Positions 26,248 to 35,365 of a stretch of DNA of 64,000 nucleotides are shown piece after piece (within the stretch, counting starts at the first letter, position 1; each line of letters opens with the position of its first letter). The DNA comes from JBJENW01 sp051880395 (GTDB taxonomy: Bacteria > Bacillota > Clostridia > Lachnospirales > Lachnospiraceae), in contig JBJENW010000108.1 in assembly GCA_051880395.1 (NCBI GenBank), positions 9,471 through 73,470 on the forward strand, given 5' to 3'. A program made the translations under genes and the position numbers. The notes beneath the pieces are model-generated. The model was not told the origin of the DNA and made no database searches. It saw only the letters and a list, made by a program, of their open reading frames with translations.

Positions 26248-27132
26248 TTATACGGCAAACTGGTGCAAAAGTTCACGCGCCGCAGCGGATAACGGTGTAT
26301 TCGCATCAGTTACAATGGCAATCTGACGTTTCGGAATCGGCTGCTCAAACTGAAGCCGAAACAGACTTTTGTCCGCAATTTTTTCTTTTGCGAAATCCGC
26401 CATGACACAGGCTACTCCGAGCCCACGCTGCGCAAACTGAATCAGCATATCACTGGTAGCAAGTTCAAATTCCGGCAAAAGCGTAATACGCTGCTTCGCC
26501 AAAAATGCATCAACGGAACTGCGCGTTGACGTATTTGGCTCCAGACAGATGATCGGATATTCCTGCAGCATCTGATACGTCAGCAGTTTTCCTTTTAACT
26601 GTTCGAACTTTCTGCCCGCCACAAAAATATCCTCCACTTCCCGAACAGGCTGAATCTTAAAATGATGCTTCTCTTGAACCGGCGTACTGATCACACCGAA
26701 ATCAATCCTCCCCTGCTGTAGATGATGCAGCGTTTCCGGTGTCGGTGCATTTGTCACCTTGATTTTAATATTCGGATGCTCCTCATGGAACCGCTCTAAA
26801 TATTCTAACAAATAAAACCGCAGTGTCATATCACTGGCACCGATGCAGATTTCCCCCTCTTCTAGATCACGCATTTCCCGCAACTTTTTCTCGCCTGACA
26901 AAATATACTCATACCCACGCTGCACATATGTGTAAAACATTTCTCCTTCCGCAGTAAAGCGAACCCCCTTGGAAGTACGCACAAACAATGTCACCTGCAG
27001 TGCCTCCTCCAAATGACGAATCGCCTGACTTACGGCAGGCTGGGAAATCGATAATGCTTCCGCCGCCAGTGTAATACTCTTTTTTTGCCCTACATAATAA
27101 AAAATTTTGTAATATTCTAAATTGATATCCAT
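26248..27132 (-). CDS. LysR-family transcriptional regulator
   Basis: A 294-residue regulator with the N-terminal winged helix-turn-helix (LAAEALSISQPAVSQAIRHL, residues about 23-42) and a C-terminal periplasmic-binding-like effector domain starting near residue 90 (GEICIGASDMTLRFYLLEY). The family acts as a tetramer on promoters of adjacent or divergent genes. Its target cannot be inferred with confidence; the nearest downstream gene is the galactanase, and the upstream genes encode a thioesterase and a DegV protein in the same direction. Confidence 0.93.
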   Translation of the reverse strand: MDINLEYYKIFYYVGQKKSITLAAEALSISQPAVSQAIRHLEEALQVTLFVRTSKGVRFTAEGEMFYTYVQRGYEYILSGEKKLREMRDLEEGEICIGASDMTLRFYLLEYLERFHEEHPNIKIKVTNAPTPETLHHLQQGRIDFGVISTPVQEKHHFKIQPVREVEDIFVAGRKFEQLKGKLLTYQMLQEYPIICLEPNTSTRSSVDAFLAKQRITLLPEFELATSDMLIQFAQRGLGVACVMADFAKEKIADKSLFRLQFEQPIPKRQIAIVTDANTPLSAAARELLHQFAV

Positions 27133-27141
27133 CTCTGTTTC

Positions 27142-27567
27142 CTATTTCAGAAAAAAATAGGTAAGCGTTGCCGTTGCGATCAAAGTTCCTTTTTGGTTTG
27201 TGATCGAGACATCGTAAACGCTGATCGTCGCTCCCACTTTTCGCTCAACTGCCTCTGCAGTCAACAGATCCCCCTCAAATGCCGGTTTCAGGTAATTGAT
27301 ATTGGAATTGATCGTCGTCACAACACGTCCGCGACTTTCTCCAGCTACCCCCGCGATCGTATCTGCCAGTGTAAACAGCATTCCTCCATGCACGCTTCCG
27401 TTTGGATTCGTATGCCTTTTTTCTGCGCGAAAAATCCCTTCTGCATATCCGGGTGTCACTTTCAAAATCCGTATCCCTGTTTCCTTTACAAATCCTTCGA
27501 TCGTGCCCTCTTTTGTGATGGTCTCCTGAATGGTATCTGCTGCGCTTTCTATTTTTTTCTCTATCAT
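27142..27567 (-). CDS. Hotdog-fold thioesterase, PaaI type
   Basis: A 141-residue single hotdog domain. The motif NPNGSVHGGMLFTLADTIAGVAG carries the family pattern N-x5-HGG-x7-D, in which the aspartate is the catalytic residue of PaaI-like acyl-CoA thioesterases. The physiological acyl-CoA is unknown. It lies 9 bases before the LysR gene and 17 bases after the DegV gene, suggesting cotranscription. Confidence 0.9.
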   Translation of the reverse strand: MIEKKIESAADTIQETITKEGTIEGFVKETGIRILKVTPGYAEGIFRAEKRHTNPNGSVHGGMLFTLADTIAGVAGESRGRVVTTINSNINYLKPAFEGDLLTAEAVERKVGATISVYDVSITNQKGTLIATATLTYFFLK

Positions 27568-27584
27568 TTTGTTCCTTCTTTCCT

Positions 27585-28469
27585 TTACTTCACTACTTTT
27601 GAACAGGCAAGTGCCAGAGAACCCGGTCCGATATGGCAGGCAATACTGAGCGATAACGGAGCTGCCACAATCTCACTACCTGCAAATACCTGTTTCAATT
27701 CTTCCACATATTGCAATGCCGGTTCTACATCCTTACTGTATGCTACAGACAGATGCACCGTCGATGCATCTATGCTTCCATCTTCCTTTTGCGTACCGCC
27801 GAAACGTTTTACAATATCCTGCTTCATTGCCTCGATCATAATTGATTTTGCCTGCTTTACCGTTCTCGCCTTTGCAAAAGCATCTAGTTTTTCCCCCTGA
27901 ATCGTGAGAACCGGTTTTAATTTCAGCAGTGTTCCGAGTGCCGCCGCTGCCGGAGTGATACGGCCACCTTTTTTTAGATACGTCAGCGTATCCACCATAA
28001 TGTAAATACTGGATTCGAATTTCACTTTTTCCAAAATTTCCCGAATCTCTGCTGCAGTTTTTCCTTGTTTTGCCAATTCTACCGCATCCAAAACAGATTG
28101 TCGCTGTGTCACGGAAATACGCTGATTATTGACTACCTCTATACGTCCTTCATAATCTTGTGCCAAAGAAACAGCCACCTCGCAGGAACTGCTGAGTCCG
28201 CTCGACATCGGAATATAGACAAGTTCTTCATACTCGTTCAATAATCTTTCCCAAAACTCCGTCAGATTACCAACCATTGGCATTGATGTCGAAATATCCG
28301 CACCTGTTTCCAATTTCTCATAAAATGCTTCCTGTGTCAGATTCACATCTTCATAAAACGTTTCTTCGTTCATATAAAAAGGCATCGGTACAACAAAAAC
28401 CCCGTATGTTTCTGCCTCCGCTTGTGTCATTCCGCTGTTACTGTCTGTTACAATCGCAATCTTTTTCAT
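27585..28469 (-). CDS. DegV family fatty-acid-binding protein
   Basis: A 294-residue protein from the ATG at 28469, which has GGGAG eight bases upstream; a GTG three codons earlier is less well placed. DegV proteins bind one fatty acid between two domains; the homologue FakB supplies it to fatty acid kinase FakA. Visible motifs: IVTDSNSGM at the N terminus, the ligand-contact serines in ISTSMPMVGN and MSSGLSSSCEVAV, and the C-terminal ACHIGPGSLALAC. It starts the LysR-containing gene cluster. Confidence 0.93.
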   Translation of the reverse strand: MKKIAIVTDSNSGMTQAEAETYGVFVVPMPFYMNEETFYEDVNLTQEAFYEKLETGADISTSMPMVGNLTEFWERLLNEYEELVYIPMSSGLSSSCEVAVSLAQDYEGRIEVVNNQRISVTQRQSVLDAVELAKQGKTAAEIREILEKVKFESSIYIMVDTLTYLKKGGRITPAAAALGTLLKLKPVLTIQGEKLDAFAKARTVKQAKSIMIEAMKQDIVKRFGGTQKEDGSIDASTVHLSVAYSKDVEPALQYVEELKQVFAGSEIVAAPLSLSIACHIGPGSLALACSKVVK

Positions 28470-28491
28470 TGCATTCACTCCCTTCTTTTTT

Positions 28492-28562
28492 TATGTTCTC
28501 TCGGAGTCTCCTCTGATTCTGCTTTTGATCTCCTATTGAATACACACAAATTCCATCGCAAT
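28492..28562 (-). repeat. Degenerate half-copy of the 4824-4986 palindrome
   Basis: The plus-strand sequence from ATGTTCTCTCGGAGTCTCC to CACACAAATT follows, with gaps, the reverse complement of the right arm of the palindrome at 4919-4986, which begins ATGTTCTCTCGGAATCTCC and reaches CACACAAATT. The second arm and the apex are missing here. Confidence 0.5.
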
Positions 28563-28630
28563 CTTTTGAAATGAAAATCCGTGTTTCAGTATACCGTATC
28601 CGGTCAAAGAACGCAAGTCATGTTTTTTTC

Positions 28631-28675
28631 AAAAAATGCCTCTGCGACATTCTTCGTTCACAGAGGCATTTTTTA
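28631..28675 (-). terminator. Terminator of the sulfate operon
   Basis: Stem AAAAAATGCCTCTG / CAGAGGCATTTTTT, eleven bases beyond the cysN stop; symmetric A/T tracts allow termination on both strands. Confidence 0.9.
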
Positions 28676-28685
28676 TAGAAAGCGT

Positions 28686-30377
28686 TTAGATGACCCAGAA
28701 ATTATCATGGAAAATGATTTCCCGATATGTTTCAAATTTCAGCCATTTGTCAAATAAAGCGGCATCCGGATTTTCACCTGCAGCTTTATAATCGGAGCGG
28801 AATGCATCGAATTCTTCCTGTGACTCGACTTGAATCGCAAATCCACGACCGTTGACCAGCGGATATCCACTGTATTCATAAGAATCAAACGGAACCACTG
28901 CTGTCACTTTTTCTTTTCGGATGGAAACAGCAACCTTGTCACGCAGTACAAGAATATCGAAGTCATCCGGATAATGGTAGCTTTGTCCTTTGACCGGAAT
29001 CGTGTCACCGATCGTATAAGTATCTTTGACTGCACGAGTTTTTGCGATGTTCGTGCTCTCCAGATTATAATAGAATTCGTCAAAGATTTCTCCTCTGGTC
29101 TTCACATCACCGGATACAAACGTATATCCGCCCTCATCATGCTTCGTATCTTCTACAACACCGCAGGCAGATGTCATATGGCTGACACGGTCGATCAAGA
29201 TCAACTCGCCGAGCGTCTTATGATTTTTGAAACGGTCTACCACGATATTTTCTTGGAATAACAGTTCGCAGACCGCGATCTCATTTTTCTCCAAATGCTC
29301 GGCACTCTCATGTTCGCCTGTATTGACATTGATCTTATACTGCACCTTTGTCAAAACCGCCGGAATTTCTTTCGTTCCAAGTTTTACGATATAATCTTTT
29401 CCAATGACCAGTTCCTCATCATCCATCCACAATAACGTCGCTGTCACCTTATTGCTGACTACCAGATCTGTATCTTTTGTCAACACACATCCACGGGAGA
29501 CATCGACCTCTTTATCCAACTGAATCGTCACAGGTCTTCCTTTTTCGGCACTGCTGCTTTCTTTATCACCGATCAGAATGCTCTTTACGTTTGCCTCCTC
29601 ACGGCTTGGCAATGTGATGATCGTGTCCCCAACAGCAACACTTCCGGACTCGATCTGTCCCTGGAATCCACGAAACGTATGATCCGGACGGCACACACGC
29701 TGTACCGGCATATAAAAGCCTTCTTCCTGTGTCTTTTCGGAAACATCCACCTGCTCTAAATACGGAAGCAGCGCTTCGCCTTCATACCAAGGCGTATTCT
29801 CGGATTTTTTTGTAACGTTATCGCCCTCTGTCGCGGAGACAGGAATGATCTGCACACTGGCGAGTCCCAATTCTTTTGCCAATTCCTCGATCTGTGCGGT
29901 GATCTCATCAAACCGCTCTTTGCTGTATCCGACAAGGTCCATCTTATTGACAGCAAATACAAAGTAGCGAATTCCCATCAATGCACAGATTCTGGCGTGA
30001 CGTCTGGTCTGTACCAGTACCCCCTGCTTTGCATCCACAAGGATCACCGCCAGATCTGCAAAAGAAGCTCCAACTGCCATGTTTCTGGTATATTCCTCGT
30101 GTCCCGGTGTATCTGCCACGATAAAGCTTCTGTAATCGGTCGTAAAATACCGATACGCCACATCGATCGTGATGCCCTGTTCCCTCTCTGCCATCAGACC
30201 ATCAAGCAGCAAAGAATAATCGATCGCACCACCACGGCTTCCGACTTTACTGTCAAGTTCCAATGCTTTTTCCTGATCTGCGTAGATCAATTTCGAATCA
30301 TATAAAATATGTCCGATCAAGGTAGACTTTCCATCATCTACACTTCCACAAGTGATAAATTTTAATAATCCGCTCAT
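28686..30377 (-). CDS. cysN: Sulfate adenylyltransferase subunit 1 (GTPase)
   Basis: CysN is the GTPase that drives formation of adenosine phosphosulfate by CysD. The start at 30377 (protein SGLLKFITCGS after Met) is placed right after the cysD stop with GGAGGGC inside the end of cysD; longer readings overlap cysD. The 563-residue protein shows G1 GSVDDGKSTL, G3 DTPGHEEY and G4 NKMDLVG, an EF-Tu-like second domain, and a C-terminal extension of about 130 residues. There is no APS kinase (CysC) domain, consistent with reduction at the APS level. Last gene of the sulfate operon. Confidence 0.95.
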   Translation of the reverse strand: MSGLLKFITCGSVDDGKSTLIGHILYDSKLIYADQEKALELDSKVGSRGGAIDYSLLLDGLMAEREQGITIDVAYRYFTTDYRSFIVADTPGHEEYTRNMAVGASFADLAVILVDAKQGVLVQTRRHARICALMGIRYFVFAVNKMDLVGYSKERFDEITAQIEELAKELGLASVQIIPVSATEGDNVTKKSENTPWYEGEALLPYLEQVDVSEKTQEEGFYMPVQRVCRPDHTFRGFQGQIESGSVAVGDTIITLPSREEANVKSILIGDKESSSAEKGRPVTIQLDKEVDVSRGCVLTKDTDLVVSNKVTATLLWMDDEELVIGKDYIVKLGTKEIPAVLTKVQYKINVNTGEHESAEHLEKNEIAVCELLFQENIVVDRFKNHKTLGELILIDRVSHMTSACGVVEDTKHDEGGYTFVSGDVKTRGEIFDEFYYNLESTNIAKTRAVKDTYTIGDTIPVKGQSYHYPDDFDILVLRDKVAVSIRKEKVTAVVPFDSYEYSGYPLVNGRGFAIQVESQEEFDAFRSDYKAAGENPDAALFDKWLKFETYREIIFHDNFWVI

Positions 30378-30378
30378 C

Positions 30379-31278
30379 TTAGAAATAGCCCTCCCTTTTT
30401 CTTCTTTCCATGCTGCCGGCTGCCTCATTGTCAATCACTCGACTGGTACGCTCGGACTCTACTGCACTTAATGTTTCTTCGATAATTTCATCTAATGTGG
30501 TCGCATTCGATTCGATCGCCCCGGTCAACGGATAGCATCCAAGCGTACGGAAACGTACTTTTTTCTGCGTAACTTCTTCCCCCGGATTCAGTTTCATACG
30601 ATCGTCATCTACCATGATCAGGTTTCCGTCACGCTCCACAACCGGACGTTCTGCCGCAAAATATAACGGCACGATATCGATGTTTTCACGCTTGATATAC
30701 TGCCAGATATCTTTTTCTGTCCAGTTTGAAATTGGAAAGACACGCATGCTCTCGCCCTTGTTGATCTTTGTATTATACAATTTCCACATTTCCGGTCTCT
30801 GATTCTTTGGATCCCATGCCTGCGCTTCGTTTCTAAATGAAAAAATACGCTCTTTTGCACGCGATTTTTCCTCGTCACGTCTGCCTCCGCCAAATGCTGC
30901 CGTGAACCCATATTTATTCAGCGCCTGTTTCAATGCCTGTGTTTTCATAATATCCGTATAAGCAGAACCGTGATCAAACGGATTGATTCCTTTGTTCACA
31001 CCGTCCTGATTGATGTACTCGATCATTTCAATTCCTTTTTCCTTTGCCACGCGGTCACGGAATTCGATCATTTCCTTGAATTTCCAAGTCGTATTGACAT
31101 GCAAAAATGGAAATGGTGGTTTTTCCGGGTAAAATGCTTTCATTGCCAGGTGAAGCATAACCGAACTGTCCTTTCCGATGGAATATAACATAACTGGTTT
31201 TTCGCATTCCGCAGCCACTTCTCTGATGATATAGATGGCTTCTGCTTCTAATGCGTCAAGATGTGATAATGTACTCAT
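30379..31278 (-). CDS. cysD: Sulfate adenylyltransferase subunit 2
   Basis: CysD transfers the adenylyl group of ATP to sulfate, giving APS. The 299-residue protein has the PP-loop SIGKDSSVMLHLA near residue 33, the conserved GGGRRDEEKSRAKER near 130, and the RTLGCYPLTGAI stretch near 247. The C-terminal GSMERRKREGYF is typical. It lies directly upstream of cysN with overlapping translation signals; the two subunits form the heterodimer. Confidence 0.96.
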   Translation of the reverse strand: MSTLSHLDALEAEAIYIIREVAAECEKPVMLYSIGKDSSVMLHLAMKAFYPEKPPFPFLHVNTTWKFKEMIEFRDRVAKEKGIEMIEYINQDGVNKGINPFDHGSAYTDIMKTQALKQALNKYGFTAAFGGGRRDEEKSRAKERIFSFRNEAQAWDPKNQRPEMWKLYNTKINKGESMRVFPISNWTEKDIWQYIKRENIDIVPLYFAAERPVVERDGNLIMVDDDRMKLNPGEEVTQKKVRFRTLGCYPLTGAIESNATTLDEIIEETLSAVESERTSRVIDNEAAGSMERRKREGYF

Positions 31279-31322
31279 ATCGTTTCTCCTTTATTCTTTC
31301 TATGTAAAAAAGTAACTACCCG

Positions 31323-31637
31323 TTAATATTTATTGGCTTCTTTTCGGTTGATTTCAATGGTGCACTCGCTTTTGTCTTTTCGTGTCAGTTTCCAAAGCAG
31401 CACATCGCCTTTTTCTTCTGTATGCATAAGGCTTCCTTTTCCACCGATGTCCTCTCCGAGATAAAAATCAATCGCATTTTGATGACATTCTTTCAGGCAG
31501 GATGCACAGCCCCAGCAGTCACGCGGGTACTTTATATATGCTTTTCCAGCCTCATCGCGTGCAAGCAGACTGCCCGGACAAACTGTAAGACAGCTGCCAC
31601 AGCCCACACATTTTGCTTTATTGATCGCTATGCTCAT
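31323..31637 (-). CDS. aprB: Adenylylsulfate reductase beta-type ferredoxin subunit
   Basis: A 104-residue protein with two 4Fe-4S motifs (CVGCGSCLTVCPGSL and CWGCASCLKECHQNA) separated as in AprB, followed by the short tail that in AprB contacts the flavin subunit. It passes electrons to AprA. Its start overlaps the aprA stop by 20 bases. In an operon that ends in cysteine synthesis this pair works in assimilation, as known for some clostridia; the electron donor is not visible. Confidence 0.88.
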   Translation of the reverse strand: MSIAINKAKCVGCGSCLTVCPGSLLARDEAGKAYIKYPRDCWGCASCLKECHQNAIDFYLGEDIGGKGSLMHTEEKGDVLLWKLTRKDKSECTIEINRKEANKY

Positions 31638-33318
31638 ATGTGCTGCCTCCTTTCACCAGATCCCGATAGATGATCTGTATCTTCCCATCTTCCATTCTGG
31701 AATTTACATACTTCAACCATTCATCGCTTTTTTGCGGATGATCCAAATTTTCTGCAAAACAATGCCAACGTGTTTCTTTTCTGGCTTTCAGATGGGCGAT
31801 CAGCGTTTTACAGACCGTCAGACGATCCTTCAGTTCATAAATAAACAAAAGTTCATGTGCATCCGATGCAGCAAGCAGCTCTGTTTTCTGTTCAATCTCT
31901 GCAATCTTTTCGGCTGCAATATCCAGATCTTTTTCATGAAACTGATAATGTGTACCGATTCCGCCTGCGTACTGATCCATAACTTCCTGCATTTCTTCTT
32001 CCAGCTGTTCCACCGTATACGGAGCATCTTTTCTTTCTAAATATTGCTGATATTCGGCTGCCTTTTCTTTCAGCTTTCTCTTCTGCTCTGTGTTTGCCTC
32101 TGACGAACCAGTTTTTTGCACGTTTTTCTGTTTTTGCGCAGCAATTGCTTCTGCTGCGATCGCACCCTCAACCAGTGCACCAGAAACATACTTCTGCGGA
32201 CAGCCGCCGGCCACATCACCGGCCGCATGCAAGCCCTTGATCGTTGTCTCCCGTTTTGTATCCACCCAGTAACCGCTGGCAGTATGCCCACCAACTACAT
32301 ACGGCTCGGTTCCTTCAATCTCGACATTCTGTTCACTCGGCATTTTCCCAGATTCCAACCATTTCAACGTCTGGCTCGGAGCCATGTTCAGATATGCTTT
32401 TAGCAGTTCCTCATCCTGCTTTGGCGTAATACCTTCGGTCTTTAAAAAACAAGGTCCGCGCCCTTCGAGGTTTTCTTTTACCGTTCCATACAAACGCTGT
32501 GAGGTCGTCAAGCCATATTTATCCTCGTAAATTTCCCCTTCGGAATTGACCTGTTTCGCACCAACCCCCTGCGCGATCGTTCCGACCGGTGCGATCGTGT
32601 CTTTACAGCGTAGTGCGATAAAACGCATTTCAAACGTTGTCATTTCTGCACCGGCGCGAATCCCCATCGCATAACCGGCACCCGTGTTAAATGGAGAGTA
32701 CCACATCTTATGGCGGGAAAACCCCGGATTGTTCGGCTTGTATAAACCTGCTGCGCCACCGGTCGCACAAATGACATTGTCCGCTAAGATCTCATAAACC
32801 TCACCGGTTTCCATATGAAATCCGATTGCGCCCTGAATCTGATTGCCTTCTACAATATAATCTGTGATATTAATATGTTCTAATACTGTTACATTTGAAA
32901 GGGCAGTCACTGCATCCGCGAGAATCGGTTTGATATTCTCTCCGTTGATCTTGATATTTCGATTTCCTCTTGCTACATATTCCCCGTTTTCATCTTTTAA
33001 GATCACAAGTCCCAGTTTTTCCAGTTCTGCAGTCACCTCGTTGACACGTTCCGACATCGTTAAAAGCAAATCCTCCCGCACTATGCCATCCGCATCCTTC
33101 TTGGCATACTCCACATAATCCTGTGGCACATGGCCTTTTGTAATATAAGCGTTGATCGCATTCACACCTGCTGCAAGGCAGCCGCTTCGTTTGATATTTG
33201 CTTTTTCGGCGATCACAATGTTACACTGCATTTTTTTCTGCAAAGCCAGAGCTGCGTAGCAGCCTGCCGTACCGCCGCCAATAATCAGCACATCTGCATT
33301 TAAAATCGTCTGTTTCAT
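31618..33318 (-). CDS. aprA: Adenylylsulfate reductase alpha-type flavoprotein
   Basis: Reduces APS to sulfite and AMP using FAD and electrons from AprB. The 566-residue protein belongs to the fumarate reductase/AprA flavoprotein family: VLIIGGGTAGCYAALAL at residues 10-26, EKANIKRSGCLAAGVNAIN (AprA-type rather than succinate dehydrogenase-type), FNTGAGYAMGIRAGAEMTTF, and the FAD motif GLHAAGDVAGGCPQKYVSGA. It is slightly shorter than dissimilatory AprA (about 620-660 residues). Encoded between the transport genes and aprB in the operon. Confidence 0.88.
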   Translation of the reverse strand: MKQTILNADVLIIGGGTAGCYAALALQKKMQCNIVIAEKANIKRSGCLAAGVNAINAYITKGHVPQDYVEYAKKDADGIVREDLLLTMSERVNEVTAELEKLGLVILKDENGEYVARGNRNIKINGENIKPILADAVTALSNVTVLEHINITDYIVEGNQIQGAIGFHMETGEVYEILADNVICATGGAAGLYKPNNPGFSRHKMWYSPFNTGAGYAMGIRAGAEMTTFEMRFIALRCKDTIAPVGTIAQGVGAKQVNSEGEIYEDKYGLTTSQRLYGTVKENLEGRGPCFLKTEGITPKQDEELLKAYLNMAPSQTLKWLESGKMPSEQNVEIEGTEPYVVGGHTASGYWVDTKRETTIKGLHAAGDVAGGCPQKYVSGALVEGAIAAEAIAAQKQKNVQKTGSSEANTEQKRKLKEKAAEYQQYLERKDAPYTVEQLEEEMQEVMDQYAGGIGTHYQFHEKDLDIAAEKIAEIEQKTELLAASDAHELLFIYELKDRLTVCKTLIAHLKARKETRWHCFAENLDHPQKSDEWLKYVNSRMEDGKIQIIYRDLVKGGSTYEHSDQ

Positions 33319-33341
33319 GCCAATTAATTTCCTTTCTTCTG

Positions 33342-34403
33342 CTAAATATAGAATACGTCATTCTCCTGCATCGCTGTATTCTCCATCAAATATGTCTTTT
33401 TATCATCAAATACATACAAACGATAGATCAACACCTGCACTTTTTCTCCCACAGAAACCGGATCTTTTTCCAGTGACCGTTCTGCTTTGATGTGAATTCC
33501 TTTTACATTGATGGTCAATTCCAGATAATTTCCACGGAAAATGATATCTTCGATCACACCCTCTTCTGCAGCACTGATATATTGATCCAAATGTCCATAA
33601 CGAGTCACTTTTACAAACTCCGGTCGAATGACTGCCTGACTCGCCCCCGGTACTTTATCAAACCCGGTTAGCTTTTCATAATCCGATACGACAACGGATC
33701 GACCAATAAATTGTGCCACAAATGGTGTGTCCGGTGCTTTATAAATCTCCATTGGCGTTCCGACCTGCTCTATTTTTCCATGATTTGTGATAATGATCTC
33801 ATCTGCGACCTCCACCGCTTCGTCTTGGTCATGTGTGACAAAGATACTCGTAATGCCGACTTTGTGGATCATATCCTTTAACCAGTTTCGCAATTCAAAC
33901 CGCACTTTCGCATCAATTGCCGCAAATGGTTCATCTAATAACAGTACCTGCGGATTCGGCGCCAACGCTCTGGCAAATGCCACTCTCTGACGCTGCCCGC
34001 CGGACAGCTGATTCGGATAGCGCTTTTCCATGCCGCTGAGGCCGATTAAATCAATCAGTTCCATCACACGCTTTTTGATCTGCGCTTTCGGCACTTTCTG
34101 AATTTCCAGTCCAAACGCAATATTGTCATACACTGTCATATACCGAAACAACGCATAATTTTGAAATACAAACCCGATACCACGCTTCGCTGCCGGAATC
34201 TCATTCATACGTTTCCCATCGATAAAAATGTCTCCGGAATCCGGATTTTCCAAACCTGCCAGCATACGCAGAATGGTTGTCTTTCCGCTTCCACTCGGTC
34301 CGAGCAATGCAACCAATTTTCCTTTTTCTATGCCGAAACTCACATTGTCTGATGCCTTAAAGTCACCAAAATTTTTTTGAATATTTTTCATTTCCACATA
34401 CAT
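33342..34403 (-). CDS. cysA: Sulfate ABC transporter ATPase
   Basis: ATP-hydrolysing subunit of the sulfate/thiosulfate importer. The 353-residue protein has Walker A LGPSGSGKTTIL near residue 35, signature LSGGQRQRVAFARAL, Walker B QVLLLDEPFAAID and the switch histidine in FVTHDQDEA, followed by a C-terminal regulatory TOBE-like domain. It is encoded with two permeases and a binding protein of the sulfate type. Confidence 0.94.
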   Translation of the reverse strand: MYVEMKNIQKNFGDFKASDNVSFGIEKGKLVALLGPSGSGKTTILRMLAGLENPDSGDIFIDGKRMNEIPAAKRGIGFVFQNYALFRYMTVYDNIAFGLEIQKVPKAQIKKRVMELIDLIGLSGMEKRYPNQLSGGQRQRVAFARALAPNPQVLLLDEPFAAIDAKVRFELRNWLKDMIHKVGITSIFVTHDQDEAVEVADEIIITNHGKIEQVGTPMEIYKAPDTPFVAQFIGRSVVVSDYEKLTGFDKVPGASQAVIRPEFVKVTRYGHLDQYISAAEEGVIEDIIFRGNYLELTINVKGIHIKAERSLEKDPVSVGEKVQVLIYRLYVFDDKKTYLMENTAMQENDVFYI

Positions 34404-34491
34404 TGTTATTTCCTCATTTCTGCTTCACTTACCGTTCACAATTTTTACAGAATTTTTCTTCTAAGTAAAAGCTGTGCGAACCATATGTTTT

Positions 34492-35355
34492 TTATCCTTC
34501 CTCTTCCTGCTCCTTTTTTGCAGACTTATATTCCACAAAATTGCGCAGAATCAGCACTGCTACCGCGATCAAAACCAATAACGATGAAACCGCAAACGCC
34601 GCTGTGATCGATTCAGCTGAGCCCGACATATAAAGGGCATCAATTTCCAATGGCAGGGTAAATGTACCGCCACGCGTTTTTGAGATTGCATTTACCGCAC
34701 CGAATTCTCCAAGCGCACGCGCTGTACAAAGAATAATTCCATATACAAGCGCCCATCGAATATGTGGCAATGTGACTTTTCGAAAAATCTTAAATCCTCC
34801 TGCCCCCATCAGCGCAGCTGCCTCTTCTTCCTCTTTCCCCTGTGCATTTAAAACAGGAATGATCTCTCTTGATACAAAGGGAAATGTCACGAAAATCGTT
34901 GCTAAAACAACACCTGGAATTGCAAACGCAATTTTTATACGCGTATCAAATTGCATATTGAACGCCATGATAAATTTGTTCGCCCAGCCCAATCGCCCAA
35001 ATGTCATCAAAAACGCAAGACCCGCGATCACCGGTGAAATAGAAAACGGAATATCGATCAATGTTGCCAGCACATGTTTTCCTTTAAACGAGAATTTCGT
35101 TAAAAGCCAGGCAGAGATCAATCCAAAGAACGTATTTACCATGACAGCAATCACTGTTGCAAGTAAAGTAACACCCAGTGCAGAAATAACATATTCTGTC
35201 GAGATCGCTTTCAAATAAAATTTCCATCCTTCCCGTAAGGAACTCACAATCACAGATAAAAGTGGCAATACCAGCATCGTTAAAATAAACAGAACGCCCA
35301 GTAAAATCAAAACAACCTCTGTTATACTTCGTTTTTGCTTTTTCTCTTTCTGCAT
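34492..35355 (-). CDS. cysW: Sulfate ABC transporter permease W
   Basis: A 287-residue membrane subunit with six hydrophobic helices; the cytoplasmic EAA loop that contacts CysA is EEEEAAALMGAGGFKIFRKV near residue 175. Preceded by cysT with a 10-base gap. 88 bases without a gene lie between its stop and cysA. Assignment as CysW rather than CysT follows gene order and similarity of the C-terminal half (ARALGEFGAVNAIS). Confidence 0.92.
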   Translation of the reverse strand: MQKEKKQKRSITEVVLILLGVLFILTMLVLPLLSVIVSSLREGWKFYLKAISTEYVISALGVTLLATVIAVMVNTFFGLISAWLLTKFSFKGKHVLATLIDIPFSISPVIAGLAFLMTFGRLGWANKFIMAFNMQFDTRIKIAFAIPGVVLATIFVTFPFVSREIIPVLNAQGKEEEEAAALMGAGGFKIFRKVTLPHIRWALVYGIILCTARALGEFGAVNAISKTRGGTFTLPLEIDALYMSGSAESITAAFAVSSLLVLIAVAVLILRNFVEYKSAKKEQEEEG

Positions 35356-35365
35356 GATATTCCTC

